The notes beneath the pieces are model-generated. The model did no database searches, was not told where the DNA came from, and was given only the letters and a program-made list of their open reading frames with translations. Made by a program: the position numbers and the translations under genes. From CAWCDJ01 sp963796675 (lineage in GTDB: Bacteria; Acidobacteriota; Terriglobia; Bryobacterales; Bryobacteraceae), in assembly GCA_963796675.1 (NCBI GenBank), contig CAWCMS010000013.1, positions 248,001-312,000 on the forward strand: 64,000 nucleotides of DNA, in the 5' to 3' direction. Positions 26,371 to 38,155 of this stretch are shown here, in pieces (within the stretch, counting starts at the first letter, position 1; each line of letters starts with the position of its first letter).

Positions 26371-27556
26371 GTTCCAGGGCCTCCTCGAGTTCGGGATCGT
26401 GGCTCGGCAATAGCGGGCGTTTCTCCAGTTGATAGAGGAAGAACGCGACCCAGATACCGATCAATCCCACGGGTGCGGCGAGATCCATCCAGCTGAAGTG
26501 GAACGACGCCTCCGAAAAAGCCGGGGTCACGTACCAGTACAGGTCGACCAGCCGCATGAACATGACGAACATCGCGATCGATGCCAGCATTTTGAAGTTG
26601 CGCTTCAGGTCGCGGGAGAGCAACAGGGCGAAGGGCAGGGCGAAATGTCCCAGGACCAGAGCCAGAGCCACGTACTGCCAACCGCCGTTTAACCGCGCGA
26701 TGTACCAGGGAATCTCTTCCGGAAGGTTGCCGGCCCAGATAATCAGGAACTGCGAAAACGAAAAGTATGCCCAGACCATCACCAGCGCCAGCATGAACTT
26801 TCCGAGATCGTGCAGGTGACGCGGGGTCATGATGCTACGAATCGGCTCATAGCGCGAGAGCAGAACCATCACCGTGATGAGGAAGGCGATGGCCGAGAGG
26901 CCCTGGCCGGCGATGAACAACAGGCCGTACATACTGGAGGTCCAATGCGGCTGCATTGACATCACCCAATCGATCGACATGAAGGTGACGGAGAAGCACC
27001 AGTAAATCAGGCCGGGCGCCGAAAACTTACTCAATTTGGCGTGCGCCGTAGGGGAGCCTGCGTCCTCTGCGAGAGACCAGCGGTTGAGCAGCCAGGAAAG
27101 CAACAGCCATCCGGCGAAATAGACCGCCGCGCGAATCAGGAAAAAGCCCACATTCAGATAGGGCGCCTTGTGTTTCAGGACCGGGTCGGCCGCCACTAAG
27201 TTCGCGTGCGCCCAGGGATAGAGATTATTGATGCCGATGACGATCGGGATGAACAACAACAGCAGCAGAGGGACGGTGCGCGCAGCAGCCTCCGCGGGAC
27301 GGCGGATCATCACGCCCCAGGCTCCACCCGTTATGTACTGCAGCATCAACCACGCCATGGGTCCGAGCCCGAGGCCGAGGATGAACAGGTAGCTCCACAG
27401 ATAGGAGCGGTAGAACTGATTCGGAGAGACGAGGAAGAATCCGGCGGCGAGAAGCGCCAGGCCGACAAAACCGACGATAGCGGCGCGACTGCGCCGGCTG
27501 CGGATCCCGGCAATTAACTCATCGGAGAGGCGGAAATCATGCGTGGCGGCCGTCAT
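26360..27556 (-). CDS. actF: Alternative Complex III subunit ActF (quinone-binding membrane subunit)
   Basis: A 398-residue membrane protein with about ten predicted helices. It belongs to the NrfD-like pair (ActC/ActF) that anchors Alternative Complex III and holds a quinol site. Recognisable segments are FYRSYLWSYLFILGLGLGPM, MLQYITGGAWGVMIRRPAEA, IYWCFSVTFMSIDWVMSMQP, FMLALVMVWAYFSFSQFLII and WYVTPAF. It is shorter than ActC, as expected. It overlaps actE and the next gene by 4 and 11 bp. Confidence 0.9.
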   Translation of the reverse strand: MTAATHDFRLSDELIAGIRSRRSRAAIVGFVGLALLAAGFFLVSPNQFYRSYLWSYLFILGLGLGPMAWLMLQYITGGAWGVMIRRPAEAAARTVPLLLLLFIPIVIGINNLYPWAHANLVAADPVLKHKAPYLNVGFFLIRAAVYFAGWLLLSWLLNRWSLAEDAGSPTAHAKLSKFSAPGLIYWCFSVTFMSIDWVMSMQPHWTSSMYGLLFIAGQGLSAIAFLITVMVLLSRYEPIRSIMTPRHLHDLGKFMLALVMVWAYFSFSQFLIIWAGNLPEEIPWYIARLNGGWQYVALALVLGHFALPFALLLSRDLKRNFKMLASIAMFVMFMRLVDLYWYVTPAFSEASFHFSWMDLAAPVGLIGIWVAFFLYQLEKRPLLPSHDPELEEALEHGR

Positions 27557-28137
27557 TTCGCACCTCCCTGTTCGAGCGCCGCGCGTCCCGCGGCGGGCAG
27601 GTCGTTGATCGAAGCATTCTGACTGAGTTGCAGGGCGCGGATGTAGGCCACGATCGCCCAGCGGTCTTCCGGTTGTACCTGGGCGGCATAGTCCTGCATG
27701 GCGCCGAATCCGTTGGTGATGACGTCAAAGATATAACCGTTCGGAACCTGCCGGAGGCGGTCGATATGGTACGAGGGCGGCTTGCGGAAGCCGCGGCGTA
27801 CGATCATTCCGTCGCCGTTACCGAGGCGGCCGTGGCAAGGCGTGCAGTAAACATTGAAGCGATTCTGCCCGCGCTCGATGACCGCTTTGGTCACCGGGAA
27901 GGGGAAGTCGTTGGACGGCTTGCCGTCGGCACCCTTTCCCGTGTACAGCAGAGTATCGTCGTCGAGTTGCCCGCGCGCCACGGTTCCGGAAACCCGCGGA
28001 CGAGCCGAGCGGCCGTCGGCGAAGAAGTCCGACGGGCGGAGCGGAATGTATTTGGGCTGGTCATGCATGTCCTGGCGGCAGGCAACGCTGCCCGCCAGCA
28101 GGAACACGACGAGACCGAATTTGAGATCAGTGCGCAA
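27553..28137 (-). CDS. actE: Alternative Complex III subunit ActE (monohaem cytochrome c lipoprotein)
   Basis: A 194-residue protein with a lipoprotein-like signal (FLLAGSVAC) and one c-type haem site, CTPCH, followed by GRLGNGDGMIVRRGF, a pattern typical of ActE. The C-terminal helix is RWAIVAYIRALQLSQNAS; the segment FGAMQDYAAQV supplies a likely Met ligand. The protein should be tethered to the membrane and pass electrons from the pentahaem subunit towards the oxidase. It overlaps actD by 11 bp and actF by 4 bp. Confidence 0.92.
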   Translation of the reverse strand: MRTDLKFGLVVFLLAGSVACRQDMHDQPKYIPLRPSDFFADGRSARPRVSGTVARGQLDDDTLLYTGKGADGKPSNDFPFPVTKAVIERGQNRFNVYCTPCHGRLGNGDGMIVRRGFRKPPSYHIDRLRQVPNGYIFDVITNGFGAMQDYAAQVQPEDRWAIVAYIRALQLSQNASINDLPAAGRAALEQGGAK

Positions 28138-28660
28138 CTTCGGATACCTCTCTGGGCTCCATACTTTCGAGGAACTGGGCGGTCTTTTCCTGGTCGAACA
28201 GAGGATCCACGGACTCGATGCAAAGGAAGAAGCGGTTGCGGGAAGCCAGCGCGAACCGCGGGACGTTGAACGTCGGGTGATACGGCATGGGCAAGCCGCA
28301 AAGTGCGAGCAACCCCAGGACCGTGGAAAGCGCGCCGAACAGAATCGTCAGCTCGAACGTGATGATGATGTACGCCGGCCAGCTATTGAGCGGCCGTCCC
28401 GCGATGTTGATCGGGAAGTAGATGACGGTCACGTAATACTGCAGCAGGAAACCGCTGAGGCCGCCGAGGATTCCGCCGATCAGCACGATGAGCGGGAGCT
28501 TGTTGCGGTGCAGGTGCAGCACTTCGCTCAGCTCTTCCACCGGATAGGGCGAGTACGCGTCCAATTTGCGGTAGCCCTTATCGCGGGCGGCGCGGGTCGC
28601 GTTGACGAGTGCGCCGGGAGTATCGAACTCGGCCATCAGGCCGTAAATCGGCTGGCTCAA
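28127..28660 (-). CDS. actD: Alternative Complex III subunit ActD (DUF3341)
   Basis: A 177-residue protein of the DUF3341 family. The N-terminal cytoplasmic part carries YGLMAEFDTPGALVNATRAA and KLDAYSPYPVEELSEVL, both standard in ActD; two transmembrane helices follow (LPLIVLIGGILGGLSGFLLQYY and FELTILFGALSTVLGLLALC), then HPTFNVPRF and a C-terminal tail. It has no cofactor. It overlaps actC by 4 bp and actE by 11 bp. Confidence 0.92.
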   Translation of the reverse strand: MSQPIYGLMAEFDTPGALVNATRAARDKGYRKLDAYSPYPVEELSEVLHLHRNKLPLIVLIGGILGGLSGFLLQYYVTVIYFPINIAGRPLNSWPAYIIITFELTILFGALSTVLGLLALCGLPMPYHPTFNVPRFALASRNRFFLCIESVDPLFDQEKTAQFLESMEPREVSEVAH

Positions 28661-30039
28661 CGGCGCACCTCCTCCTCGACTTTGGCTTGGGGCAGGAGCG
28701 TCCGGACTTCAAAGATAGAGATCATGGGAAGCAGACGGATAAAGATGAAAAACAGGAACAGGAACAGCCCGATGGTTCCCAGGAAGGTGCCCCAATCCCA
28801 GCGGGTAGCGTGGAAGTTCCGCCATGCGGAAGGCAGGAAGTCCTGGGCAAGGCTGCTGACGATGATGACGTAGCGTTCCAGCCACATTCCCACCAGAACC
28901 ACGATGGAAGAGATGAACAGCAGGACGGGAGTGGAGCGCACCTTCTTGAACCACAGGAAATTTGGGGAGATGATGTTGCAGGTTACCAGGACCCAGTAAT
29001 TGAGCCTGTACGGCCCAGTCATGCGGTTCCAGAACGCCGCCATTTCGAAGACGTTGCCGCTGTACCAGGCAAGGAACAGCTCCATGATGTAGGCGTAGGC
29101 GACGATCAAGCCGGTGGCAAGCATCACCTTGCCGCAGTTATCCAGGTGCTTGTCGGTGATCAGCCCCTGCAGGCCGTAGACCGAGCGCAGCGGAATGGCG
29201 AGAGCCAGCACCATCGCGAAACCGGAGTAAATGGCGCCCGCGACGAAGTAAGGCGGGAAGAAGGTGCTGTGCCAGCCGGGAACGATGGCGATCGTGAAGT
29301 CGAAGCTGACGACGGTGTGGACCGAAAGAACCAGGGGCGTCGCCAGGCCCGCGAGCAGCAGCGAGGCGGTCTCATAGACCGACCAATGACGGGCGGAGCC
29401 GCGCCATCCCATCGAAAGAATGCCGTAGATCATGCGGCCGATGGGGTTCTGCGCACGGTCGCGCAGGGTCCCCAGGTCGGGCAGCAGGCCGACGTACCAG
29501 AAGAGCAGCGAGACGGTGGCGTAAGTCGATACCGCGAACACGTCCCACACCAGGGGGCTGCGGAAATTCGGCTGCACGCCCATGGTGTTGGGATAAGGGA
29601 AGAGCCAGTAGAACAGCCAGGGACGGCCCAGGTGGAGCAGCGGGAACATGCCCGCGCAGGCCACGGCGAACAGCGTCATGGCTTCGGCGAAGCGGTTGAT
29701 GGAGTTGCGCCAGCGTTGATTGAGCAGCAGCAGGATGGCTGAAATCAGGGTGCCCGCGTGGCCGATACCGATCCACCACACGAAGTTGGTGATGGCGAAG
29801 CCCCAGGCAACTGGAACCATGATGCCCCAGACGCCCACGCCCTTGGCAAACAGCACCGCCACCGACCAGAGGAATATAAAGAGCAATCCCAGTCCCACGG
29901 CCAGCCCGGCGAACCAGAATAGCGGAGTCCTCGTCGTCAGCACGACCGCCGCAATCTGGTCGGTGATCGAGGCGAAGGTATACCCCGGCGCGATGATGTC
30001 TTTTTCGTTTCTTACGGCTGTCAGTTGTTCATCTGGCAT
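28657..30039 (-). CDS. actC: Alternative Complex III subunit ActC (NrfD/PsrC-like)
   Basis: A 460-residue membrane protein with about ten helices, from the NrfD/polysulfide-reductase family. Conserved stretches include GVWGIMVPVAWGFAITNFVWWIGIGHAG (given as positions 70-97 in part), NRFAEAMTLFAVACAGMFPLLH, GRPWLFYWLFPYPN, and a late segment FEMAAFWNRMTGPYRLNYW. ActC packs against the iron-sulfur domain of ActB and probably forms the quinol oxidation site. It starts 7 bp after actB and overlaps actD by 4 bp. Confidence 0.93.
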   Translation of the reverse strand: MPDEQLTAVRNEKDIIAPGYTFASITDQIAAVVLTTRTPLFWFAGLAVGLGLLFIFLWSVAVLFAKGVGVWGIMVPVAWGFAITNFVWWIGIGHAGTLISAILLLLNQRWRNSINRFAEAMTLFAVACAGMFPLLHLGRPWLFYWLFPYPNTMGVQPNFRSPLVWDVFAVSTYATVSLLFWYVGLLPDLGTLRDRAQNPIGRMIYGILSMGWRGSARHWSVYETASLLLAGLATPLVLSVHTVVSFDFTIAIVPGWHSTFFPPYFVAGAIYSGFAMVLALAIPLRSVYGLQGLITDKHLDNCGKVMLATGLIVAYAYIMELFLAWYSGNVFEMAAFWNRMTGPYRLNYWVLVTCNIISPNFLWFKKVRSTPVLLFISSIVVLVGMWLERYVIIVSSLAQDFLPSAWRNFHATRWDWGTFLGTIGLFLFLFFIFIRLLPMISIFEVRTLLPQAKVEEEVRR

Positions 30040-30045
30040 GGCGAC

Positions 30046-33035
<2,990 letters not shown>

Positions 33036-33039
<4 letters not shown>

Positions 33040-33695
33040 CGGTGGCAAGTCGAACAACTAGTCAGGAAACGCGCATCATGAATGTGGTTTTCTTCCATCA
33101 GGCGGCGGCCGATCTCGGCCTGGTCGCCCTGTGGCTGGTAACCCATCGTCGTAATGAATTCGCGCGGTCTGAGGTTCATCTCGGGATTGCGGTGGCAGTC
33201 GAGGCACCACTGCATACGAAGGGTGGGCTGCCTGCGCGGTGAGCGGCATCTGATCGACGCGCCCATGGCAGGTTTCGCAACCTACTCCCTTATTGACATG
33301 AATACTGTGATTGAAATAAACGAAGTCCGGCAGGTCGTAAACGCGGGTCCAGCGGATCGATTGGTCGGTGCGGAAACTGGCCCGGACCGGTTCGAGCGTA
33401 GGGCTGTTGTTCCAGATCTGCGAGTGGCAATTCATGCAGGTCTTGGTGGGCGGAATGTTAGCGAAGCTGGATTGTTCGACAGTGGTGTGACAGTAGCGGC
33501 AGTCAAGACCGAGTCCGCCGACATGGTGAGCGTGGCTGAACGGTACAGGCTGCTCGCGGGGTTGATTCTCGCGGGTCGAAAAGAAGCCCCGATCCAACGA
33601 GCCCACGGCCCAGCGGCGAAGGCGATGACGCCCACAGCAGCAAAGATGGTCATGCGCGCGAAGGCATTCGCGCTGTGATGAAAGATCTGGGACAC
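33036..33695 (-). pseudogene. actA: Alternative Complex III subunit ActA (pentahaem cytochrome c), two apparent frameshifts
   Basis: By content this is a 220-codon ActA gene with five c-type haem motifs: CRYCH, CMNCH, CETCH, CLDCH and CSTCH. The N-terminal anchor (SQIFHHSANAFARMTIFAAV, read from GTG at 33695) and the last 70 residues (QPTLRMQWCLDCHRNPEM onwards) are in one frame. The middle (VGSLDRGFFSTREN to VDQMPLTAQ) is in another. The switches lie near 33607-33640 (one base missing) and near 33240 (one extra G in a GG pair), and they compensate each other. All haem sites are intact across the frames, and the rest of the operon is undamaged, so sequencing or assembly error is as likely as true loss. 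Confidence 0.85.
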
Positions 33696-33965
33696 GGTTA
33701 AACCCTCAGTCCCAATTCAGAGTTAGAATTGTGTAATTTCGCATCAGGGAAGACAGCAAACTACAGACCCAACTACCCTCTAGTTACCTATTTCCAGATC
33801 CCAGTGATTCGGGCTTCGACCTTTAGATGCAGAAACCGCGAATTTGCTTCATTGTAAACGAAGAAGAAATCGTTTTACACGTTATTTCCTCGCCCGCAAC
33901 ACAAAGCCCGCACATTGTTTTGCGCCGGCACCCAGTCGTGTTGCGGAATTAGACATTAAACCGTA
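33696..33965 (-). other. non-coding interval upstream of the act-cox operon
   Basis: These 270 bp, noticeably richer in A and T than the flanking genes, lie between the start of actA and the end of the asparaginase-like gene on the same strand. The respiratory operon promoter is most likely here. On the minus strand there is TTGCTG followed 17 bp later by TTACAC, a weak match to a housekeeping promoter. I see no terminator or riboswitch that I can support. Confidence 0.4.
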
Positions 33966-35090
33966 CTATTTGCGCTCCAGTAAATACACCGAATTCTCTT
34001 GCCTGCTTTGGCCGGGCCCGGTACACACGGCGAACTGCGGCGCGTGTCCACCAGGAGGCGGCCCCCAAAGCGATGCGCCGGCATACTCGCCATCCTTGCG
34101 CAACGCATAAAAATCCAAGTCGACCGCGCGCAGCCGCTTCTCATCGTTATCGAAATTGCGGGCGACGCGCTTCAAGGCATCGAGCACGGCCTCTTTCGGA
34201 GACATCCCGTGCCGCATATTTTCGACAATGGTGTGAGCGCCGCAAACGCGCAAATTCTCTTCGCCGCGGCCGGTGGAGCCGGCCCCACCGATATCCTGAT
34301 CGAGCCACAGGCCGCCGCCGATGATCGGCGAATCGCCCACACGGCCGGGGATTTTGTATGCCATCCCGCTGGTCGTCGTGACAGCCGACATCTCGCCCTT
34401 TTCGTTCAGGGCGATGCAATTGATGGTGCCGTGCGGAGGGTGGGCGGCGTTGTGCAGGGCCTCGGCCAGGAGTTCCTCGCTGGCGTTCGGAAAGATCTTT
34501 TTCAATTCGCCGATTTTTTCGGCAGGTTTGGGCGGCGCGTCCACGCCGGATTCCCAGAACGTGTGGCCGTTGGGGTCGCGCAGGCTGCGCTTCCAGACCA
34601 GCCACTGGGTGCGCGACTCCTCGGTGAGGATATTTTCTTCAGGAAATCCGAACGCTTTGGCGAAACGTAGCGCGCCTTCACCGACCAGCATCATGTGATC
34701 GGTTTCGAGCGCGACTTTCTGCGCCACCTTGGAAGCCGTCTTGATGTTGCGAAGCGCACCGACGGCGCCGCCGCGCCGGGAGGGTCCATGGATACAGCTT
34801 GAGTCGAGTTCGACGACGCCGTCTTCATTCGGCAGTCCGCCGTACCCGACGCTGGTGTCGCGCGGGTCGAGTTCCACGATGTTGACGCCGGCGATGACGG
34901 CATCGAGAGTATCGGCGCCGGATTGGATCATCTCCATGGCCCTGGCGCAGCAGTTCACGCCCCCGTTGTTGCGGTTGGCCGACGAGATCACAATGTTGCG
35001 GGGGCGTGGCAGCCCCTTGACCGTGCGGATCATGGGGAACACGGCGGCGCCGATCATAGCGGAGCGGCGCGTGAATGTGTTGTCCATCAT
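33966..35090 (-). CDS. exported N-terminal-nucleophile asparaginase / aspartylglucosaminidase-like hydrolase
   Basis: A 374-residue member of the asparaginase type 2 (Ntn) family, which includes isoaspartyl peptidases and glycosylasparaginases. The likely autoprocessing site and nucleophile is Thr in HGTINCIALNEKG, followed by AVTTTSGMAYKIPGRVGDSP and GAGSTGRGEENLR, all strongly conserved. The beginning ANRNNGGVNCCARAMEMI with GADTLDAVIAGVNIVE is also typical. The start at 35090 has a strong GGGAGGGG ribosome site seven bases upstream and gives a Tat-like signal (TRRSAMIGAAVFPMI). The glycosylasparaginase subgroup is favoured but the exact substrate is open. Confidence 0.88.
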   Translation of the reverse strand: MMDNTFTRRSAMIGAAVFPMIRTVKGLPRPRNIVISSANRNNGGVNCCARAMEMIQSGADTLDAVIAGVNIVELDPRDTSVGYGGLPNEDGVVELDSSCIHGPSRRGGAVGALRNIKTASKVAQKVALETDHMMLVGEGALRFAKAFGFPEENILTEESRTQWLVWKRSLRDPNGHTFWESGVDAPPKPAEKIGELKKIFPNASEELLAEALHNAAHPPHGTINCIALNEKGEMSAVTTTSGMAYKIPGRVGDSPIIGGGLWLDQDIGGAGSTGRGEENLRVCGAHTIVENMRHGMSPKEAVLDALKRVARNFDNDEKRLRAVDLDFYALRKDGEYAGASLWGPPPGGHAPQFAVCTGPGQSRQENSVYLLERK

Positions 35091-35278
35091 GATTGACCCC
35101 TCCCGCCGTACCCGAAGGCACAACTCACCTTGGGCGTGCCAGACCCGGAAGAATGGCTTGTGCGAAAGAAGAAACATTATGTCACAGGAAAAGCGGGATG
35201 GCGTACTCCGGTTTCACCTGTTTTGAAGGCCTCGATTCCCTAGCCGAAAATCTGCCAACATCTCTGTGTGGGGGACCG

Positions 35279-35695
35279 ATGAGACTGCTTACGTATCTGA
35301 ATTACGGCGGCAATTGTGCGCAGGCGTTCCGATTTTACCAAGAGCACCTGGGCGGCAAGATCACGATGATGGTGAAGCATGGCGAGATGCCGGGCGCAGC
35401 CGGCGTGCCGCCCGAATGGAAGGACGCCGTGCTGCACGCGCGGATGGACCTCGGCGGAACGGAGTTGCTGGGGGCCGATATCCCGCCCGAGCGCTTCCAG
35501 CCGATCCGTAGTGCGTATCTCTCACTGATCCTCGAGAGCAGCGAGGAAGCGGAGCGCATCTATGCGCTGCTTTCCGATGGCGGTCAGATTTTCATGCCGA
35601 TGGAAGAGACGTTTTTCGCCTTCCGCTTCGCGATGCTGCGGGACCGTTTCGGCACGTCGTGGATGATCCTTCACGAGCGGCCACGCAACCAGTAG
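35279..35695 (+). CDS. PhnB-like VOC family protein
   Basis: A 138-residue protein of the PhnB/YjdN-type vicinal oxygen chelate family. It opens with YLNYGGNCAQAFRFYQEHLGGK, contains GTELLGADIPPERF and ends DRFGTSWMILHE, all usual in this group. Such proteins are small dimers of beta-alpha-beta-beta-beta units; their enzymatic role is mostly unknown despite the methyltransferase name often given. The ATG at 35279 leads straight into the conserved core; the open frame upstream of it has no family sequence. It is followed by a short repeat and a membrane protein gene on the same strand. Confidence 0.85.
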   Translation: MRLLTYLNYGGNCAQAFRFYQEHLGGKITMMVKHGEMPGAAGVPPEWKDAVLHARMDLGGTELLGADIPPERFQPIRSAYLSLILESSEEAERIYALLSDGGQIFMPMEETFFAFRFAMLRDRFGTSWMILHERPRNQ

Positions 35696-35701
35696 GAGTC
35701 T

Positions 35702-35756
35702 GACCGTGGGGTCTCTTGCCCTTCGCGCGCGTCTGCCTCACGGTCGCGCCTCTGTG
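35702..35756. repeat. dispersed CACGGTCG repeat, copy 1
   Basis: Downstream of the VOC gene, GACCGTG (35702-35708) and CACGGTC (35739-35745) form an inverted repeat. The right half belongs to a 20-bp sequence at 35737-35756 that recurs with one mismatch at 56675-56694, also just after a gene end. It may be a small dispersed repeat or a terminator-like structure. Confidence 0.6.
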
Positions 35757-35802
35757 TCCAGAGAGCGGCGCCTATGATATTCTCGGTCACTAACGAGCGC
35801 CT

Positions 35803-36678
35803 ATGGCCGAAGAGGGCGGGAGCTTCAAAGCCTCCGAGTTTTTCATCGGAGTCGTCGACCTGTTCGCGATCCTGCTGCCGGGTGCGATTCTCGCCTTCGT
35901 GGTGGCACAATGCCTTCCCTGGCTCTCCACGCCGAAGGTGGCGCGGATGCTCACGCCGCCTTTCGTGGCATACGCCTGCTTCGGGGTGGCGGCCTACGTC
36001 ACCGGCCATTTCCTGTCCGCGCTGGGCTCCATAGTGATGGACCACGTTTACGACCGCTGGTACAAGAAGCGCTTCGGGCGGAAGCTCGCTGCACGAAGGG
36101 TGCGGGCGAAGGCTCAGTTGGACCGCGTTCTCCATATCCTGAGCGACGACAACGCCCTGGACTGGACGCTCGCCGTCCTGCGGGTTCAGGCGCCTGGAAC
36201 ACTCGCGCAACTCGACCGCCTGGAGGCCGACTCCAAATTCTTTCGAAGTCTCGCGCTGGCGCTGCTACTGAGTTGGCCGGTGATCCAGTGGGCGAACTCC
36301 GGGCCGTCCGCGCCCGCCGTCACGGCTCTCATCCTGGTTGGGGCCCTGGTCGTATCGCAGTCGCTCGCCCACAAACTCCACAGCCCGATCCGCGCGAGAT
36401 CGCGGCTAATCGAGGCCACACACACTGTCCTCTTCCTGTCGCCGATTCTATGGGGCATCGCGGTTTCTGCCCTGTCCGCCTTTTACGCGGGCCAGAACAA
36501 TCTGGCATTCGCGGGGATCGCTTTCGGCTGTTACGCTCTCGCGGTTGCCGCCGCGCTGCGCTACATGGCGCTCCGGATGAAGCGCACGCAGATCGCCTAC
36601 GAATTGCTGACCGTCCTGGTGGAGGGACGAATGGAACCGGCGAAGACAGGCAGCGCCACCACGCCCCCGGCCGATTAG
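35803..36678 (+). CDS. multi-pass membrane protein of unknown function
   Basis: A 291-residue protein with about six hydrophobic spans: near residues 16-37 (VVDLFAILLPGAILAFVVAQ), 52-75, 147-162, 168-185, 208-227 and 232-252. Between the second and third spans lies a long charged cytoplasmic section (YDRWYKKRFGRKLAARRVRAKAQ to about residue 145), rich in Arg and Leu. I recognise no family. The start follows directly on CCT at 35800 with no obvious ribosome site. Its stop codon overlaps that of a convergent gene if the latter is read with its likely original end. Confidence 0.65.
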   Translation: MAEEGGSFKASEFFIGVVDLFAILLPGAILAFVVAQCLPWLSTPKVARMLTPPFVAYACFGVAAYVTGHFLSALGSIVMDHVYDRWYKKRFGRKLAARRVRAKAQLDRVLHILSDDNALDWTLAVLRVQAPGTLAQLDRLEADSKFFRSLALALLLSWPVIQWANSGPSAPAVTALILVGALVVSQSLAHKLHSPIRARSRLIEATHTVLFLSPILWGIAVSALSAFYAGQNNLAFAGIAFGCYALAVAAALRYMALRMKRTQIAYELLTVLVEGRMEPAKTGSATTPPAD

Positions 36679-37329
36679 TCGATCGGATGATAGAGAGTAG
36701 GAGACGCCCGACGGCCAAGCGCCCGGGTGGGCGAGGAAGCCCACCTTCGTCGAAGTCTTCGTGTAGTTCTTCTGGCCCGCCTGCGTGATCTCCGGCCCGT
36801 TCTCTTCGAGCAAGCGAGTGAGCCGGTGGGCAGGCCGGACGATCGCGATATGCCCGGGCCGGTGCGGATCGGGGCTTTCGTACACCACCACCACCAGATT
36901 GCCGCGGTTCGCGAGAGACTGAGCCTCGTGCGCGTCGCCGACCGGCCGCCATCCACTTTGGTGCCCCCCGGCGGAACGGAACCATTCCACCTGCGCATTG
37001 GCGAGCAGGATCTGGCCGTGCTCCGGCGGCCGCAACATATACACGCCGAGCCGCTTGCCGACCGAGGCGGCAAATGCGCTGCAATGCGTGGAGCGTCCGG
37101 GGCCGGTATAGTCTTCTCCCTTATCCGGCTCGCCGGTCTCCCAGTTCACATGTTCCCGAGCGAGCCAGAGGGACTCGACATTCATGCCGTCGAGCACCGC
37201 GAGCAAACGGCGGCCGGCTTCAGTGATCGGCCCGCAACACGACGGTTCAGCAGCGATGACGGGACCGGCTGCCCCTAACAAGAGCATTAGGGCTAGCAGT
37301 CGAATTGGCGCAGAGACAGCAGATTCCAT
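36448..37329 (-). CDS. exported papain-fold (NlpC/CHAP-like) protein, C-terminus probably frameshifted
   Basis: As read, 293 residues with a signal peptide (LLALMLLLGAAGPVIAAEP). The core (about 30-185) looks like a papain-fold amidase or peptidase: the candidate nucleophile Cys is in THCSAFAASVGKRLGVY and the candidate His in PGHIAIVRPAHRL. Peptidoglycan or amide cleavage in the periplasm is a reasonable guess. After VGFLAHPGAWPSGVSY the frame continues 80 residues antisense to the neighbouring gene with no conserved look. Dropping one base near 36695 gives LYHPID and a stop at 36675-36677, which overlaps the neighbour's stop by 4 bp. The true end is probably there. Confidence 0.7.
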   Translation of the reverse strand: MESAVSAPIRLLALMLLLGAAGPVIAAEPSCCGPITEAGRRLLAVLDGMNVESLWLAREHVNWETGEPDKGEDYTGPGRSTHCSAFAASVGKRLGVYMLRPPEHGQILLANAQVEWFRSAGGHQSGWRPVGDAHEAQSLANRGNLVVVVYESPDPHRPGHIAIVRPAHRLTRLLEENGPEITQAGQKNYTKTSTKVGFLAHPGAWPSGVSYSLSSDRLIGRGRGGAACLRRFHSSLHQDGQQFVGDLRALHPERHVAQRGGNRESVTAESDPRECQIVLARVKGGQGRNRDAP

Positions 37330-37453
37330 TCCGAGGATTATACAAGGGCGGGTACGGTTGGGTTACGCCTCAGGGCTCGATACGCCCTCGATGAGGCGCG
37401 AGCCGCCCGCGCGGTGCACGCGGGCGGCCCTGGAACTTGCGAGATCGATTCGG

Positions 37454-37963
37454 CTACCGGCGGAAGCCCTGGCGGAAGTTGCCGCCGCGAGGGGCGCCAC
37501 GCTCGCCACCATGGTCGGAGCCGCGGGCCGGTTCGCGATTAAAGCTGCGTTCGGGCGCACGCGCCGGAACGCGATCGAAACCGCGAGCGGGCATGGGGCC
37601 GCGGCCGAAACCGCGAGCGTACACCGGCGGCGCGATGCGCGTCGGAGCCACGTTGATCATTCCACGGGAGCCACCCCAGTAGCCGGCATAGAAGTGTCCG
37701 CCGGCAAGCCGCGGCGCCACCCAGTATGCGCCGACATAGGGCGGCACAGCCCAGTAGCCGTCGATCCAGTTTCCGTAGGCGTCATAGTAGCCAGCGACCC
37801 AGATGTAGCCCGGGCCGGGGCTCGGAGGCTGGTACGGATCCATCATTGGCGCCGGCACAACTACTGGGGCCGGACGGCCAAATTGCACGCCGATTGCGAC
37901 GTGCGTCTGGGCGAACAGCGCCCCACCAGCCATCACCATCAACGCCATCAATTTCGTTTTCAT
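37454..37963 (-). CDS. exported WXXGXW-repeat (YXWQ-type) protein
   Basis: A 169-residue secreted protein. The signal peptide is MKTKLMALMVMAGGALFAQ, and translation starts 10 bp after a perfect AAGGAGG. The middle has aromatic repeats of the BcpO-related WXXGXW kind (YIWVAGYYDAYGNWIDGYW, then AYWVAPRLAGGHFYAGYW). The C-terminus, from about residue 110, is a low-complexity Arg, Gly and Pro tail with repeated R-G-F-x-R and R-A-P/E-P motifs. Such proteins are common in soil bacteria and may be envelope-associated; the function is not known. It is transcribed divergently from the ABC exporter. Confidence 0.8.
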   Translation of the reverse strand: MKTKLMALMVMAGGALFAQTHVAIGVQFGRPAPVVVPAPMMDPYQPPSPGPGYIWVAGYYDAYGNWIDGYWAVPPYVGAYWVAPRLAGGHFYAGYWGGSRGMINVAPTRIAPPVYARGFGRGPMPARGFDRVPARAPERSFNREPARGSDHGGERGAPRGGNFRQGFRR

Positions 37964-38155
37964 TTTCTTCCTGCCTCCTTCGGCCATGCACAAATGCAAG
38001 ACGCATGCCAAGTTGTAAGTATTGAAACCAAAGGATCTGCCGCGCACCTCCCCTCGAGCTCTGGCTGCCTTGCACCGCCAATCTGGTGGAATGCAACCAT
38101 ACCGCGAACTTCTTGCGGCAAAGCTCCGTATGGGACTGTGAGAGACTGTCTGTTC

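Noticed and set aside
33691..33965. Riboswitch or leader RNA ahead of actA
   Set aside because: The interval is AT-richer and non-coding, but no aptamer core or terminator hairpin could be recognised.
37184..38155. Upstream extension of the ABC ATPase frame by 324 codons
   Set aside because: It overlaps the WXXGXW gene on the other strand and lacks conserved sequence; the ATPase fold starts right after GTG at 38156.
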